Below are positions 25,289 to 37,898 of a stretch of 64,000 nt of DNA, piece by piece (within the stretch, counting starts at the first letter, position 1; each line of letters opens with the position of its first letter). Origin of the DNA: Diphasiastrum complanatum (lineage: Eukaryota > Streptophyta > Lycopodiopsida > Lycopodiales > Lycopodiaceae); NCBI GenBank assembly GCA_029204225.1, contig CM055092.1, positions 16,919,921 through 16,983,920 of the forward strand. Direction: 5' to 3'. Position numbers and translations under genes: made by a program. The notes beneath the pieces are model-generated. The model was not told where the DNA came from and made no database searches. It saw nothing but the letters and a program-made list of their open reading frames with translations.

Positions 25289-25300
25289 GCTCTGATACCA
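25289..25300 (-). promoter_or_regulatory. Primer-binding site of the copia element
   Basis: Minus-strand TGGTATCAGAGC immediately abutting the LTR at 25301, in the orientation of the gag-pol frame at 22.2-24.6 kb. Confidence 0.9.
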
Positions 25301-25960
25301 TGTTGATTTTCACACGTGTGGACTGTCCACTACATGTACTTGTGATCTCCTAAGGTGTGTAGATGCACCAAGATCAAGACTAGATTGAGATTCAAGATCA
25401 ATCTTGAATCCTATGGCAAAAACACACTACTACATGCATTCAATCACTTCCAACTCTCACTCACACGTGTGGGAAGTATTCAAAAAATAATCTAAGTAAA
25501 AACAAGCTGCTCTCCTTGGGTAGAGAGAGAAAATGCATCAAGAGCTCTCGGGTATAGAGAGAAAGCTAGAAATCCAAAAACTCACAAAATCCATGAAATC
25601 ACCAAATCAATTGATTTCAAAATGAGGAGTACAATGATACTAGTAGGTCCACGAGCTACCACTATGCTTAACTATGATTGGACCACATTTTGTCACCTCT
25701 TGATCCTATTGGATCATTGATCTATGCACCTCTTAATTCTATTGGACTATATTCAAGCACACCTCAATTTCCTATTGGACCTCACAAGGTTCCTCCTCTA
25801 TATCCTATTGGACCTCTTGGAATTCATCAAACAAAAACTTTACACTTGTCTACACTCTAATTAGCAAGTGTTTAGCCTCTTACTCTATTTTGGCTCAATA
25901 GTGGCATTACAAGTGGAAATGCATAATTTGCCATCTATGCCAAATTTATTCCTATCAACA
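25301..25960 (-). repeat. 5' LTR of the copia element
   Basis: Bounded on the plus strand by TGTTGAT at 25301 and ATCAACA at 25954-25960, a 7-bp inverted repeat ending in the canonical TG/CA. The left edge touches the PBS. Length 660 bp. Confidence 0.65.
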
Positions 25961-26129
25961 TCCTACACCTAGATGCTTGATGTAAAAAACATAAGACCCC
26001 TATATCTAACATAGATAATATTTTCCAATTCTTCACACTTATTTCTACTACTTCTAGCTATTTTATTTATATACATGGAATACCCACAATAATCACCCTT
26101 AACATCTTTGACACACAGATTGGCCACAT

Positions 26130-27060
26130 TAGATAAGCCCAATCTTCGAAAGAGGCTTGGGATGTATTGAACACACTATACGAAGTGAGGGATGTAAATT
26201 CAAAGCTACATTTGAAGAGAAAGTTCTTCTCACTCAGAATGTGAAAAAGTGATTCTGTTCAAAATCACATTAATAAACTCAAGACTATGTTAGAGCATAT
26301 GGTGGCAATAGGAATGAATTGTCGAAGCTCATACCAAATGTATTGTATGTTTCAAACTTGACGACAAATCCATTTTCGGTTAGTTAAATAACAAATTCAG
26401 GACATATGATAGAGTTTTTGGCAGATTCCTGTCAAATTCTTGATAAAGGCAAGAGAGTTCTTGCACTCGAACAAGGATATCTCTATAGGCTTAGTCATTG
26501 TAGCTCTGCGACTGATTGTGCTTTAAGTAGTTCAACATCTATCAATAAAGAATTGATTTGACATTATAGACTTGGTCACCTTAATCATGTATCGATAGGT
26601 AACATGTCTAGGCATTCTTTAGTTCTTGATTTCGACTATTGAATTGTCGACCCTCCTATGTACCAAAGCTGTATGTAGGAAAGTAGACAAGAAGGCCATT
26701 TAAGTCAAATAAAAAATATGTATCTAAAAATTTGCTATAAATTGCACATATTGATATATGTGGCCCAATGCAGACACCATCATTGCTTGGTGCTAGATTT
26801 TTTATTATATTCACAAATGACTATTTTAAAAGAACTGTTGTATATTTTCTGAAGCACAAATATGGAGCTTTCTAGTTCTTTAGGAAGTACAAAGAAAATG
26901 CAGAGTTGCAGGCATGTACGGAAATCAAATCTCTTAGGAGAGACAACAATGGTGAATATATATCAAATGAATTCAAGGATTATTGCTCAGCCAATGGCAT
27001 CAAACAGCAATTTGCTGCTTTCTATTCTCCACAGTCGACTGGACTGGTATAAAGGGAGAA
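26130..27060 (+). pseudogene. Ty1/copia gag and integrase fragments
   Basis: Frame-shifted, stop-ridden traces of a copia gag block (SKEAWDVLNTLYEVRDVNSK) at about 26140-26300 and of integrase (LRRDNNGEYIS, FYSPQSTG) up to about 27050. Orientation is opposite to the neighbouring copia element, so it is a separate, older insertion. No LTR was found. Confidence 0.65.
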
Positions 27061-27184
27061 CAAGCCCTTAATCGAGTCTACCAAATGCTTCGTTGCCCAA
27101 ATCATTTTCGCAACATACTATATTGACATCATCTTACATGCAGAACCGATGTATAACTAAAGGCCTCCTGACAACAGACCCCTC

Positions 27185-29975
27185 ATGAAATTTGGACAGG
27201 ATCCAATTGAAGATTATCTAATAAATGTTAGTCATGCTCTGACTTACGATGGAGATGCAGAACTTACAGATGAGCAGATCCTCAATCACATGGATCCTAC
27301 AAGATTTGGACTTCGAGATATTCCGGATGCACCGACAATGAAGCCGCCAAAGGCAGTTATATTGAAAGAAATCCAAGAAACAAACTAAGCAACACTATGA
27401 TACGGTCTTGAAATGGGAAAAATCTTCTCGGAAAATTGATTCTAAAAATGTACCACCTTTATAGGATAAAGAAAAGGGACAAGTCAAAGATGATTCTTCA
27501 AGTTAGAATTCTTGCAAGACATCACCATCAAGGAAGTCATCACCTTCAGAGACAAGCACATTATCTAAAAGGTCATCACCTCCAAGATCGATTCCTGCCA
27601 AGAAAGCTAAAGGGAGATCAAAGATCAACCCTTATGAAAAAGAACAATCAAAAGAATTTCAGCATGATATGCCTGAGCATTTCAAACACTATACTTTGGA
27701 TGATGTTGTGATTATGTTACCAAAAGCTCATCGTGAACCAGAGGAAAAAGAACCAAAAGCAAGGGAGGTTTACGATGGACCTTACCCAATGAATCTTGCT
27801 GAACCAGAAGAGCCAGAGAAAATTGTTCAAGTTGGAGTGCAACTTACTCCCGAACAACTTCAAGCATTAAGAAAATTACTAATCAAGTATCAAGATTGTT
27901 TTGCTTGGACATACAAGGATCTCAAGGGAATTCCTACCTTGGTTATTGAGCATATGATACTCTTAATGCCTGATGCAATTCCAAAGGTCACAAAATTTTA
28001 TCGCTGTAATCGTTACTGAACTTATAAAAAAAGAGCTCCAACGACTACTTGAAGCCGACTTTATTTACGAAATCGAACATACGGAATGAGTTTCGCCAAT
28101 TGTCGTTGTTCCTAAGAAGAATGAGAAGATGAGAATTTGTGTGAATCTCAAAGCTTTGAAAAAAGTGACACAGAAGGATCACTTTCTGTTACCCTTTACT
28201 GAAAGCATTTTGGACCGTCTTGCTGGAGCGGAAGCATATAGTTTTTTGGATGGATTTAGTGGTTACAACCAAGTCAAGATCGCACTTGTCAAAGAGTCAT
28301 GCAGTTTGCCTTCAAAAACTACTTGCAAAAATTCCTTGAAATCTACTTGGATGATCTCGGAGTCCATAGTGCGAGTACAGACCATCTGGATCGTTTGGAA
28401 AAGTATTTGAACGTTGTTGAAAGTATCAAATATTCTTAAATCCAGAAAAATGTCAAATTTGGGTCACTCATGGAGTTGTCCTTGGACATGTAATATCAAG
28501 ACATGGCATTGATACACGGATTATTCCAAAATCAAAGTCATCGTCGAGTTACCGTCACCAGGAACAATTCAAGGGGTCTATGTTTTTATGGGTCATGCAA
28601 AATACTATCAGATATTTATTCTATTCTTTTCGGATTTAGCAAGACCTATATATAAGTTGACTATTGTACCAATTTGGATAGTAGAGGCATTGGAAGCATT
28701 TGAAAAATTAAAAAAAGCTTTAGCTTCTGCACCAATACTACGAGCACAATTGAGTTTCATATTCAACACTGATGCATCAAAATATGCCATTGGATGAGTT
28801 TTGACGCAGCTAGGTGGATAAAAGAAGGATTATCCTATCAGGTTTGCAAGCAGACAACTTACAGATTTGGAGAAGAATTATTTGACAACCGAACGTGAAG
28901 CGTTGGCCATGATTTTCTTTGTTAAGAAGTTTCGACATTATCAATTGGCAACATATTTTGCATTTTATACGGATCATCAGCCATTACTTTATTTGGTGAA
29001 CAAGACATGTAACACGGGGCATATTGCAAGATGGCTACTTTTACTGACCAAATTCGATTTTCGAATAAGGGTATATAAAATTATATTCATTCGCGTGATG
29101 TTTGTCAATGAGCACATCGTCCTACGTGACAGAGCTATGAATCTTTACATCCAGTTTTATCAAAAGCATTGTTCGAGAAATGGGGCCTCGACTATGTTGG
29201 TCCTATTCATCTTGCGGCACGAGGATCTCAAGCCAAATATATCATTGTTACAACTAATTATATGACCAACAGAGTTGAAGCAAAAGCAGTTCGAGTTGCA
29301 GATGCAAAATCAACGGCTAAGTTCCTCTATGAAAACGTCATTACTAGATTTGATGTCCCATCGAGATCATAAGTGATCATGGAATACATTTTGTGAATGA
29401 AACAATAAAATGTCTGTTGAAAGACTTTTTCGTTATTCATCGCTTAAGTACTCCTTATCCGAGGGGTAATGGTCAAGTTGAATCTTCCAATAACAATCGA
29501 AGCAAGTTGTTTTGATTGAGAACATAAGCTTTATTCAGCATTATGGGCATTCAAAACAACTTACAAGGGTAGTACGAATCAAACGCCATTCCAGCTTGTC
29601 TACGGTCAAGATGTTGTTATGACAATTGAATTTTTAGTACCATCCCTACGCATAGCAGCAGCGGAACGGTTGGATGATGTGAAATCCTTACAGATGCGTC
29701 ATGCGGCTTTACATAAACTACGTGAAACCAGATTGATGGCAGTTCATGCATTAGTAGCAAAGAAAACTCATCACAAGGCATGGCACGATCGCTGACAACA
29801 CAAAAAGAAACCGAAGGAAGGAGATCTAGCACTAATGTATAAGACAAAACTAATCAAAGAAAAATTGAAGTTCACAGGTGAAGGATCATACAAAGTTAAA
29901 GAAATACTGAACTATGGAGCAGTTATTTTGGAACATTTGGATGGAAAACAATTTGACACTCCAAGTGCATGACAA
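27185..29975 (+). pseudogene. Ty3/gypsy pol: RT, RNase H, integrase, degraded
   Basis: Reads in several frames. An upstream segment of unknown role (27185-27388) is followed by the RT entry (CFAWTYKDLKGIP at about 27895), RT blocks (MRICVNLKALKK, SFLDGFSGYNQVKIA) and the catalytic motif YLDDL near 28355. RNase H follows (NTDASKYAIG, TTEREALAM, YTDHQPLLYLVNK), then integrase core (LDYVGPIHL, TPFQLVYGQDVV) and C-terminal domain (GDLALMYKTK). The finger between RNase H and the integrase core is deleted near 29110-29150. A closely related copy lies at 45.5-47.5 kb. The RT entry sequence suggests the non-chromodomain (Athila/Tat-like) branch; that assignment is tentative. Confidence 0.85.
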
Positions 29976-30638
29976 CCGATTATGCAAAGTTTGGTAGTCT
30001 GTTCCGCCAGTTCAGCCAACATGATCCGACACTATGATTTATTGTTTTATAATTTTTTTATTTTCATTACTTGAGTGATTTTTCTTTTTTAAAAAGACAT
30101 TTAAAAAAAAAAGTGTGTGTGTATCAAAAGACTGATGAGCAAAAGTCAAAAATGTCATCAGATCAGAAAAAGTTGAAGGAAAGTATTTTTAGGATTCAGA
30201 TCTTTATGGAAAATGACTTGGAAAACCACTTTTTGGGTCATATTTTGTACATACAATAATGGAAAATGTTTGCCAAGTTTTTAGAGGTAAGCTCCACCTC
30301 AAATGTACCCAAACTGACTTGGGCAAACATTCTTTTCACTAGTTAATACCTATTTTGGCCTCAGGCGAATGTTCAACATTATGCCATTTGGGAAACCTTT
30401 GTCGCAACCATCAAATCATCATTATGAATCTTCGTTGACATGCCAGATGGATTCCAGACTTGTACTTTGTCTAATGGACCCTCCAAATTCACCTATAAGA
30501 AGGCTGAATTCAATTCATTTCTCACTTGTGCTAGCGGAGCTCTTGAAATTTTTTTTGCGACCAGAACTTTCTAAAATCTTTCCACAACTATTTGATACAC
30601 TCTTGTGCCTTACTTTTAGTCTTCACCTTATTGTCATC

Positions 30639-33546
30639 ATGTCTTCTACTGATACTTGGAAATCTTCGCGTTATGTCATCCATCATGGTGTTCCAACTGC
30701 AACAGACGTCATGATGCTCCCTAGCACAAATATTGTCGCTCAGTGAATGATGCTTGTCGGGCCTTTGCTCACGACAATGGAAATCTACAAGCGAGCCTTT
30801 TCTAAAAAAATTAATATGCAATTCATTACGATGGCCTTTAGTACTTGGACCGAGACCAAATCCAAATTTTATATTACTTTCCAGACCGCCACACACAAGG
30901 TGCGCGTTACTGAAGTTGCCCTTGCTGCCATAGGTATCACATCCAGCACTGAGCCGCCCCCGAACCATAAGCACACAAAGAACATGATCAAGCTGTTCAT
31001 AGACACCACGGTTGAGTATCACTGCGGGTATCTCCTAGAATCCATCCAAGATTTCATCATTCACGCCATGGCCCAGCTACTGAATTACTTTTTGATGGTT
31101 GGCAACCTCAGAAAGGAACGCATCTCATCGCAGATCCTCCATCACCTTGTAGACCCCAATTACAAACTAGGATCTGGCTCATTAGAATCCTAAAACTGAT
31201 ATAAAATGGTCTTTGGGGAGTTGAAGAGGGCTATCAAGGAGAATACCAAGTAGCAATTTGCAGCTGGCTCTCTTTTTTCTCTCTTATCCACTTCAAACCC
31301 GGAGGACAAGATTCGTGGGTTCAATGCCAATTCCTACAAAGAAACACCGGTCGAGTCATCTCACCAGGCCTCAAGCTCACACAGTTGTCGTCGTGTACAC
31401 AGCGAAGTCATTATACCTGACTCGCCTCCCGCGTCATGTCGCCAGACTAGGCAAACCTCTTTAGCTACGCTTCCACCTCCTGTTGTAATTTGCACTGAGC
31501 TACCCATCCCCCAATCTATCGATTCTTCTCTCGCTTCTGCTTCTTCATAGGGTCAGTCTGTGACTATTGGAGCTACCATTCCAGTCACAACTGCCCAGGC
31601 TGCCACATCCCCACAAACTCGAACGATTTCACCGAATACCCAGGCATTTTTGGACATGTTCGATGATTCCGACCCCCTTGGAGCTTCAGAAGTTTTTATC
31701 ATGCCCCAAAGCCTAGGACCCTTTGATCCCCAATCCCTTGGAAGAGGATTCAAACAAGTCCATGATTTTGATAATATTTTTTATTCTACTTTTCAAATAG
31801 ATCAACAAGATACTATAGCTGATCAAGCACTAGACACTATTGGGGTCGTCCATGTGGTTAAATCTCCGAAGCAGTTTGACGCTACGATGCCAGAAGGGTT
31901 TGAAGAAGAGGATATCTTTGAAGAAGAGGAATTGCCGGCACCACCTCCATGCCAAACATGAATAGTACCACTAGTTCTTCTTGCTACTACTACCTCCACC
32001 TCAGTAGATTCTGGTGATGCTCTTGGTTTAATTTCAAACCTTGCACAAGTGATCCAGTCTATACTGGATAAGAAAAAAGAAATGGAACAGCGCATCTCAG
32101 ATTTGGATTCTAAAAATGCTTTAATCAGTCAAAAGATCATCTAGTTGGATAGAGAGCTCAAGAAGCCAAATCTGAAGCTGAAAAAAAGAAAGCACAACAA
32201 ACAACAGATCGCCTAGAAAGGATTATGTGGCACAACTCCAGAATAGCTTGACAATCACCCAGAACTAGGTAGATCGAACTGTGTAGGATGCAAAATAGTA
32301 AGTACTGCTGTTACAAGGACAATTACAAATGATTGAGCAAGATCGCACACGTTTTCAAGGTGAATTGGATGCGACCACCCTTGAGCATGATACGTATCTT
32401 CAAAGACAAATTCTTGATCATCCGGTCACATCGATGGAAATAAACTATTTGTTCAAAAACGTTGAAACCTATGGGGTGGCCTTGCAAGGATTTCAGAGCT
32501 GATTTGACAAATTCAAAGGCATGGCCTTGATAGAGTTGGAAAAGGCCAAAGAGACAATCAAGGATTATGAGAAGGCAGCCTCTGAGGTTTTAGAGTCAAA
32601 TCCACAACTTGAAGTTTCGGTCATGCCACAATTCTCATCTCAACAACATGATCAGGCAGAATTGGATGCAACTATGGATTCAAGAATGGATCATGGAGGA
32701 GCGCCAGAGGTTGAAGAGGTCCTACCAACTCCACAAGTAACACAAGGTCCATCCACAATAGGGACCAGACCATTGTTTCAAAGGCCCATCAGCGTCGAGG
32801 ACCAAATCAAAAAAAAATTGTAGCAACACCCGCACGAGTCCTCACGTGGTGGTTGGGTCATAAAGTTCAAAACCTCCGAGATTGAGGCCAGGAAAGAAAT
32901 AGATAAGCTACCAGCTTTGGGAGAGCAACCGACTTGGAGGCTTACGGTCTCTGAGAAAACTCCTGATTCCATAAAGAGTTATGTTGCAAGTCCTCGCCAA
33001 CTACGAGTGGATATGTGCTATGTGCTGATGCCACATCATAATAAGTGGAAAGATCTGGAGGTGGCCATGGATAAAATCACGATCCATACACCGAATGGGC
33101 CACTTATCCACCAGCCTTTCAACTGGACAATTTCAGTGGATTTTCACAGAGCGCTACAAGCATACCAGTGGGAGTACATGTTGTCTCCTGATCTGATTGT
33201 TAGGCAATCGACGCTTTTTGCAAAAGACTTGATCTTGTTGGCGTCCATTGCTACTCGATGGGATGATTGCCTTCCTACATTGACATTCGATCCAAATAAA
33301 CCAATGGCGTCCGACAGTGTTAAAGATCAGTTGTCCATAGCAAGATTGTACTTTTGTGCCGCGATGATGGGTGGCTCCTGGGAATCAAGATTTACATCTT
33401 GGACAACATCAAAATGGACCGTCAGCATGAATAAGTGCTTTTTATCGCACAATTTGGATTTCAACACTGCCCGACTCGACTTTATGGAGAAGGTGAAGTA
33501 TTATTTGATCAAAGTTCAACGCGAGGCTAGTCAAAGCCCACAATAA
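30639..33546 (+). pseudogene. Additional gypsy reading frame after integrase (aORF), unknown function
   Basis: About 970 codons between integrase and the 3' LTR. From the ATG at 30639 the same frame runs to about 32145, broken by stops at 30744, 31191, 31197, 31248, about 31548, 31959 and 32142. A frameshift near 32165 then moves to the frame of 32521-33546, with one stop at 32821. Layout: an alpha/beta-looking N-terminal domain of about 180 residues (VGPLLTTMEIYKRAF...LFIDTTVEYHCGYLLES); a Ser/Pro/Thr-rich linker; an acidic stretch (EEEDIFEEEE); a coiled-coil region rich in Lys/Glu (AKSEAEKKKAQQ, LEKAKETIKDYEK); and a C-terminal domain of about 200 residues (WKDLEVAMDKI). I see no signal peptide or transmembrane helix, so it is not a typical envelope gene. 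The start of the same frame recurs at 47701. Confidence 0.6.
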
Positions 33547-33571
33547 ATAATCTCACGAGGTGTCGTGGGAC

Positions 33572-33596
33572 CGCCACCAGTTTTGGTGGGAGACAC
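33572..33596 (+). promoter_or_regulatory. Polypurine-rich primer region
   Basis: The sequence TTTTGGTGGGAGACAC directly precedes the LTR at 33597 and resembles the counterpart at 20108. Confidence 0.55.
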
Positions 33597-34212
33597 TGTT
33601 GGAGAGTTTGCAAATTCCGAGGCAATCCTAGCCCTAGCTAATAAGTGAGAGGGATTTGGCACTTTGCGTGTGTAAGTCCAACCCAATGATCACATAGTTA
33701 TTTGATAATTAGAAAGTCAATAAAAGAACTTTAGGCCTTTTTGAGGGACTTTTAATGTCACGGGCCTAAATGTCAAGTTAGTGAATAAAATAGAGATTCC
33801 CACTAAATTCAATTTCAAATTGGTTCCCTCCAATTATTAAATGCCATTGGGTTCCCACTCTTTTTTAAACTTGAATAGTTAGGAAGGTAGAAATGGGCCA
33901 ATAGGATTTTGAGGCCAAGGCTCTCCTCTCCACTATAAATAGGGGCAAACGCGAGTTGCTCCTCATGTTCAAATCTTCATTTCAATACAAGCAGATTGGT
34001 TCTCTTATGGAATGGACTTGTGAATGTCCTTGCTCTCTAACTCTATTCCTCCGTCTCTCATGCTTTTGTTGTATTTGATAATTGTTCGTTATCATGGTGA
34101 ATCTTAGGATTAATGTAGTGTTAATGGATGTTAGAGTTAGATGTGGATCTTTCATACATGCTGAATTCTGAGATATGCTATCGCTCTCACGGGATCGAAT
34201 CTACGCGTGACA
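33597..34212 (+). repeat. Gypsy 3' LTR
   Basis: Begins TGTTGGAGAG after the purine tract. Contains a TATA box (TATAAAT, 33934-33940). Its right edge is proposed at the CA before a minus-strand copia fragment begins. Length about 616 bp. The 5' LTR is not in the window. Confidence 0.6.
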
Positions 34213-34760
34213 ATGAACTTCATCTCCTTGATGCTTGAGTGCTTGGATCTTGGGTTGAGGATATGATAGGCCACTACACAATCGAAGTTTGCTTGCAACT
34301 GTTCCATGAAATAGGACCATTGTTGAGGAAGAATGTAAATCTAGAAGTGGATTTATGAGTGTCTACATCTCCTACCCAACTTGCATCTGAATAACCAATG
34401 ACCACTGAGAATATTGAGTTTGTCATTGTCGATTGCTTCATAACAAATGCAAAAGTCCATAGTAGCTGGAAGATATCTCAAAACTTTGATGAGAGCCTTC
34501 CAATGTGTAATACCAAGATTAGTCATGAACTGACTTAAGGAACTGACTACAAAAGCTATGTCTGGTTTGGTACTCTGATTGAAGAATGTTTGGTCTGAAG
34601 GTCTTAGTGTAGTTGACGTTGTGTACTTGAGAAAATCCTCTGACAACAAGTCGAGCCTTTCTTCGATTGATACTTCCATCTGTCTTGTACTCGATTTTGA
34701 ATATCCATTTGCAATCAACTAAATTTCTGTCGACAATAGTCCACAACTTTGGTTCTTGAT
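34213..34760 (-). pseudogene. Ty1/copia RT N-terminus fused to RNase H linker
   Basis: Minus-strand frames give the RT start (NLVDCKWIFKIEYKTDGSI, RRKARLVVRGFSQ) and then jump to the region after the RT catalytic core (TKPDIAFVVSSLSQF, HWKALIKVLRYL). The catalytic VDD segment is missing, so an internal deletion joined the two parts. Confidence 0.75.
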
Positions 34761-34937
34761 AAGAGATGAATACTCTTTATCCCTAGCTTCTTTCCAGAGA
34801 TCGGAATTGGGTTGACTGAGTGCCTCTTCGACAATCATTTTTTTTAAGCTTTTACAAATTTTTGGTAATTTATTTTTTTGGTCAAGGGCATAGTGTCTTT
34901 TCCTATCTTGGGCACTTCTTATGCTATCTTTAGCTAG

Positions 34938-36403
34938 CTATAACATTTCTTGCATATCCGCAAGGAAATCAGTTGCGGCTTGCACCCGTAGGTTTTTCAT
35001 GCCAATACTAATTGGTGATCGAGGTTGAAAACCATACATAAGCATGAAAGGGCTGAATTCGATCGCTAAATGTTTTGCACTATTATATGCAAATTCCACC
35101 AGTGGAAGGTACTGCTCAACAAATAGCTGAGCTAGTTCTAAAGCTTTAACAGTAGTTTTTGTTGGAATAAAGTATGTCAACAATGACCCAAATCGAATCG
35201 TGGCCCTTCCCTGTATGTGGAAGCCCGACCACAAAATCTATAGATATACTTTCCCACTTTCCAGTAGGAATATCTAAAGGATGTAACAGGCCACTAGCAT
35301 TTAGTCTCTCTACTTTATTTAACTGGCACTTAGTACATTTAAGTACATAGGCCTCTACCTGACTTTTCATATTAGGCCACCAAAATTGCCTTCGAACTAA
35401 GTCAAGTGTTCTTTGTATACCCGGATGTCCTAAGCATGGACTATCATGACACTCATGCAAGATTTGGGCCCTTACAGTGTCACTCGCCGGTACACACACC
35501 TTTCCTTTACGAAACAAAATCCTGTTTCGAATTAGGAAATCCGTTTCAGTCTTTCCCTGATTCGAGGAATCTTGCAAACCTGAATCCACCTCCGAAAGTA
35601 CTTGTTGCCGATACTTTTCAAAAAAAAGGATCGGACTTATATAGTTTTTGAAGAGACTGAAACAACTCCGGTTCTATAACAATAAAGCACAACTGATTAA
35701 TAACCGGTAACTGACTCAAAGCATCCGCTAGATTATTTTGACTTCCTTTACACTAACGTATAGAAAAGTCAAAGATTTGCATCAGCTCAGCCCATCTAGT
35801 TTGCCTCCCCTTTAAATCTGTAGCATCACAGAAATATTGAAGAGTCTGATGATCCGTCAAAACTTCAAATCTGGCTCCATACAAATAATGTCGTCAAATT
35901 TTCAAGAAATGAACAATTGCAAACAATTACTTCTCATAGGTGCAATACCTAAACTGAGCAAAATTGAGTTTCTTGCTTTCATAAGCCACAAGATGTCCAT
36001 TCTGCACAAAACAGCTCCAATAACATAATCACTGGCATCGGTCCTAACCACAAAAGCCTTATTAGGATCGCCAATGATTAGTATTGGTGCCAAAGTAGCA
36101 CTTTTCTTAAGCAACTCAAAACAATTATTCATGTCCTCCGTCCACACCACTAGTGGACTCTTAGCCCTCCGGCTTAGCTTCTTATAGCCTTTCAAGGCTT
36201 GGGTAAGAAGAAATGTCAATCGAGCAAATTGGGGAATATGCCGATGTAAAAATCCTACAAACCCCAAGAAAGACTTGATTTCTCGAACTGTGGTGAGAAT
36301 AGGCCAATCAATAAGCCTCTGGATACGATCAGCCTCAATCTCTACTCCCCGTTTGTAATTGCTTCTCTCTTCCTTGTATTTGAGTCTTGATGGTTGCATT
36401 TGG
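34938..36403 (-). pseudogene. Chromovirus-type gypsy pol, RT end to integrase, degraded
   Basis: From right to left: RT thumb (IKSFLGFVGFLHRHIPQFA), RNase H (FVVRTDASDYVIGAVL), stop-ridden RNase H remainder to about 35600, integrase zinc finger (HDSPCLGHPGIQRTLDLV, CTKCQLNK), integrase core (SISIDFVVGLPHTGKGHDSIW) and, after a deletion, PLVEFAYNSAKH...PFMLMYGFQPRSP. The DFVVGLP/GHDSIW pattern is typical of chromoviruses. The leader after the PBS runs almost straight into RT, so gag, protease and most of RT are deleted. Confidence 0.85.
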
Positions 36404-36415
36404 GCTCTGATACCA
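36404..36415 (-). promoter_or_regulatory. Primer-binding site, Met-tRNA type
   Basis: Minus-strand TGGTATCAGAGC, followed on the plus strand by TG of an LTR at 36416. Same orientation as the chromovirus remnant. Confidence 0.8.
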
Positions 36416-36866
36416 TGTTAAAATCAAAGGTTATGAACCTCATTTGGATACTAAAACCTTGAAAAAGCATCAAAGGTTTCACTTATATCTAATAGATAGA
36501 AAACTAGCACACAATTCAACCTATTTTGCATCTAATTGGCAAGAGCTTTTGAACACCACAATAAAACTAGAAATAATTGATCTTCATATCCTGTCACACA
36601 CGTGGAAAGTATGATACTTTGTTCAAATTCAGATCTATTCATTAGACAAAAACCCAAAGCCCACTTTAAAACTTCTCTAACATGATAAAAAATCAACCTC
36701 TAAACAATTCTATAAGCATCACGACTCTCTTCCAAAGAGAACTAAATTTATTGGGTACTTCAACTACAAGCTTCCTACAACTAGAAAACCCTATAATCTT
36801 TTTCAAAAATATTTAGTTGGTGATCTTAATAGAACTTGCAAAAGGTTAGCAAGGTTTCCATCCTTT
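36416..36866 (-). repeat. LTR fragment of the chromovirus remnant (right edge unknown)
   Basis: Starts TGTTAAAATC against the PBS. It is cut off by a second PBS-LTR junction at 36872, so the element is truncated or nested. Confidence 0.45.
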
Positions 36867-36871
36867 GTCTA

Positions 36872-36883
36872 GCTCTGATACCA
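36872..36883 (-). promoter_or_regulatory. Primer-binding site of another element
   Basis: A third minus-strand TGGTATCAGAGC in this half of the window. The matching internal region is missing. Confidence 0.75.
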
Positions 36884-37898
36884 CTTTTACAAGTAGAGGT
36901 GAGGAAGTCCTTCAAATTCAAGGTAGAGCCTCCAAGTATCCTCCAAGCAACCTGCAAGCTTCAAGATGCTCCCCAACTCCAAGCTAGGATACCTCCACTT
37001 GCAAGTAAGAATTTGCAAGCCTCGAAGGATCTCTCTTCCACCTGTGTCCCTACTCTTTAAACACAAAGATAGATAAGAAGTTGGCCTCTAGTATTCACCA
37101 CCCAACCATATCTAGATCCAAGCTCCAAGCAAGACCTATCCAGCACCCCCTTGCTAACCATAAACAAATCACAAGCATACCACAACACTCCATAGCATAC
37201 TCAAGATCCAAACCCTACTTATGTCCCATACCATAAGCAAGATCCAAACCTCAAGCATACTATCACAAGAAAGCACTCTACACACTAGTAGCAACACAAA
37301 AGCAAACAAGATAGATCTCCCCCCTCTCCATGGGCGTCCTACTTCCCTGATATAGATGGCCCATGGACCCCTCCAATGCACTATGGAGTTCCATGCTTAT
37401 CCAATGAGAGAGAGAGAAGCCTAGGGGAGTTAAAGAATCCCCAAGAGCCTCCATAGGCTTATGGAAGGTCAAGAGACTCCTTCCATAACCTATGACTCTT
37501 TGAATGCCTTTCTTGTGAGAGTTGGGAACTCAATGGACACTTTAGAAGGGCGCCCTCCTACTAGGTCCCATTGCCCAAGTTGTGCATGTATACTTTGGTC
37601 CTAGACCAATAAAGTGATATGTTCAAGGTTGAGGCCCAAGGTTTAGAAAAATAGTCATCCAATGACTTTTTAACACCTCTCTAGGTTCATAACTCCATCC
37701 AAGGCATAGACACCTACCTGTCCTTAACCAAGGACACTAGTACCTTAATCTAGGACATGCACCCTTAATACTAAGGGTATCCCTTATCCAAGGGTCACGT
37801 GACTCCATACCTCCAAGTAAGGTATAGTCACTTGTTTGCCCTTATCCAAGGGCATATACCCTTAATCCTAAGGGTACCTTGCCATTTAGCCCCCAACA
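36884..37898 (-). repeat. LTR, about 1 kb
   Basis: Runs from the PBS at 36872 to the plus-strand CCCCCAACA ending at 37898 (TGTTGGGGGC on the minus strand). The GGGCGCCCTCC core near 37552 is shared with the LTR or leader sequences at 1980, 2270 and 9160, suggesting related families. Confidence 0.5.

Noticed and set aside
27185-33546. Endogenous caulimovirus
   Set aside because: The presence of integrase, LTR and purine tract and absence of movement or coat protein motifs identify an LTR retrotransposon.
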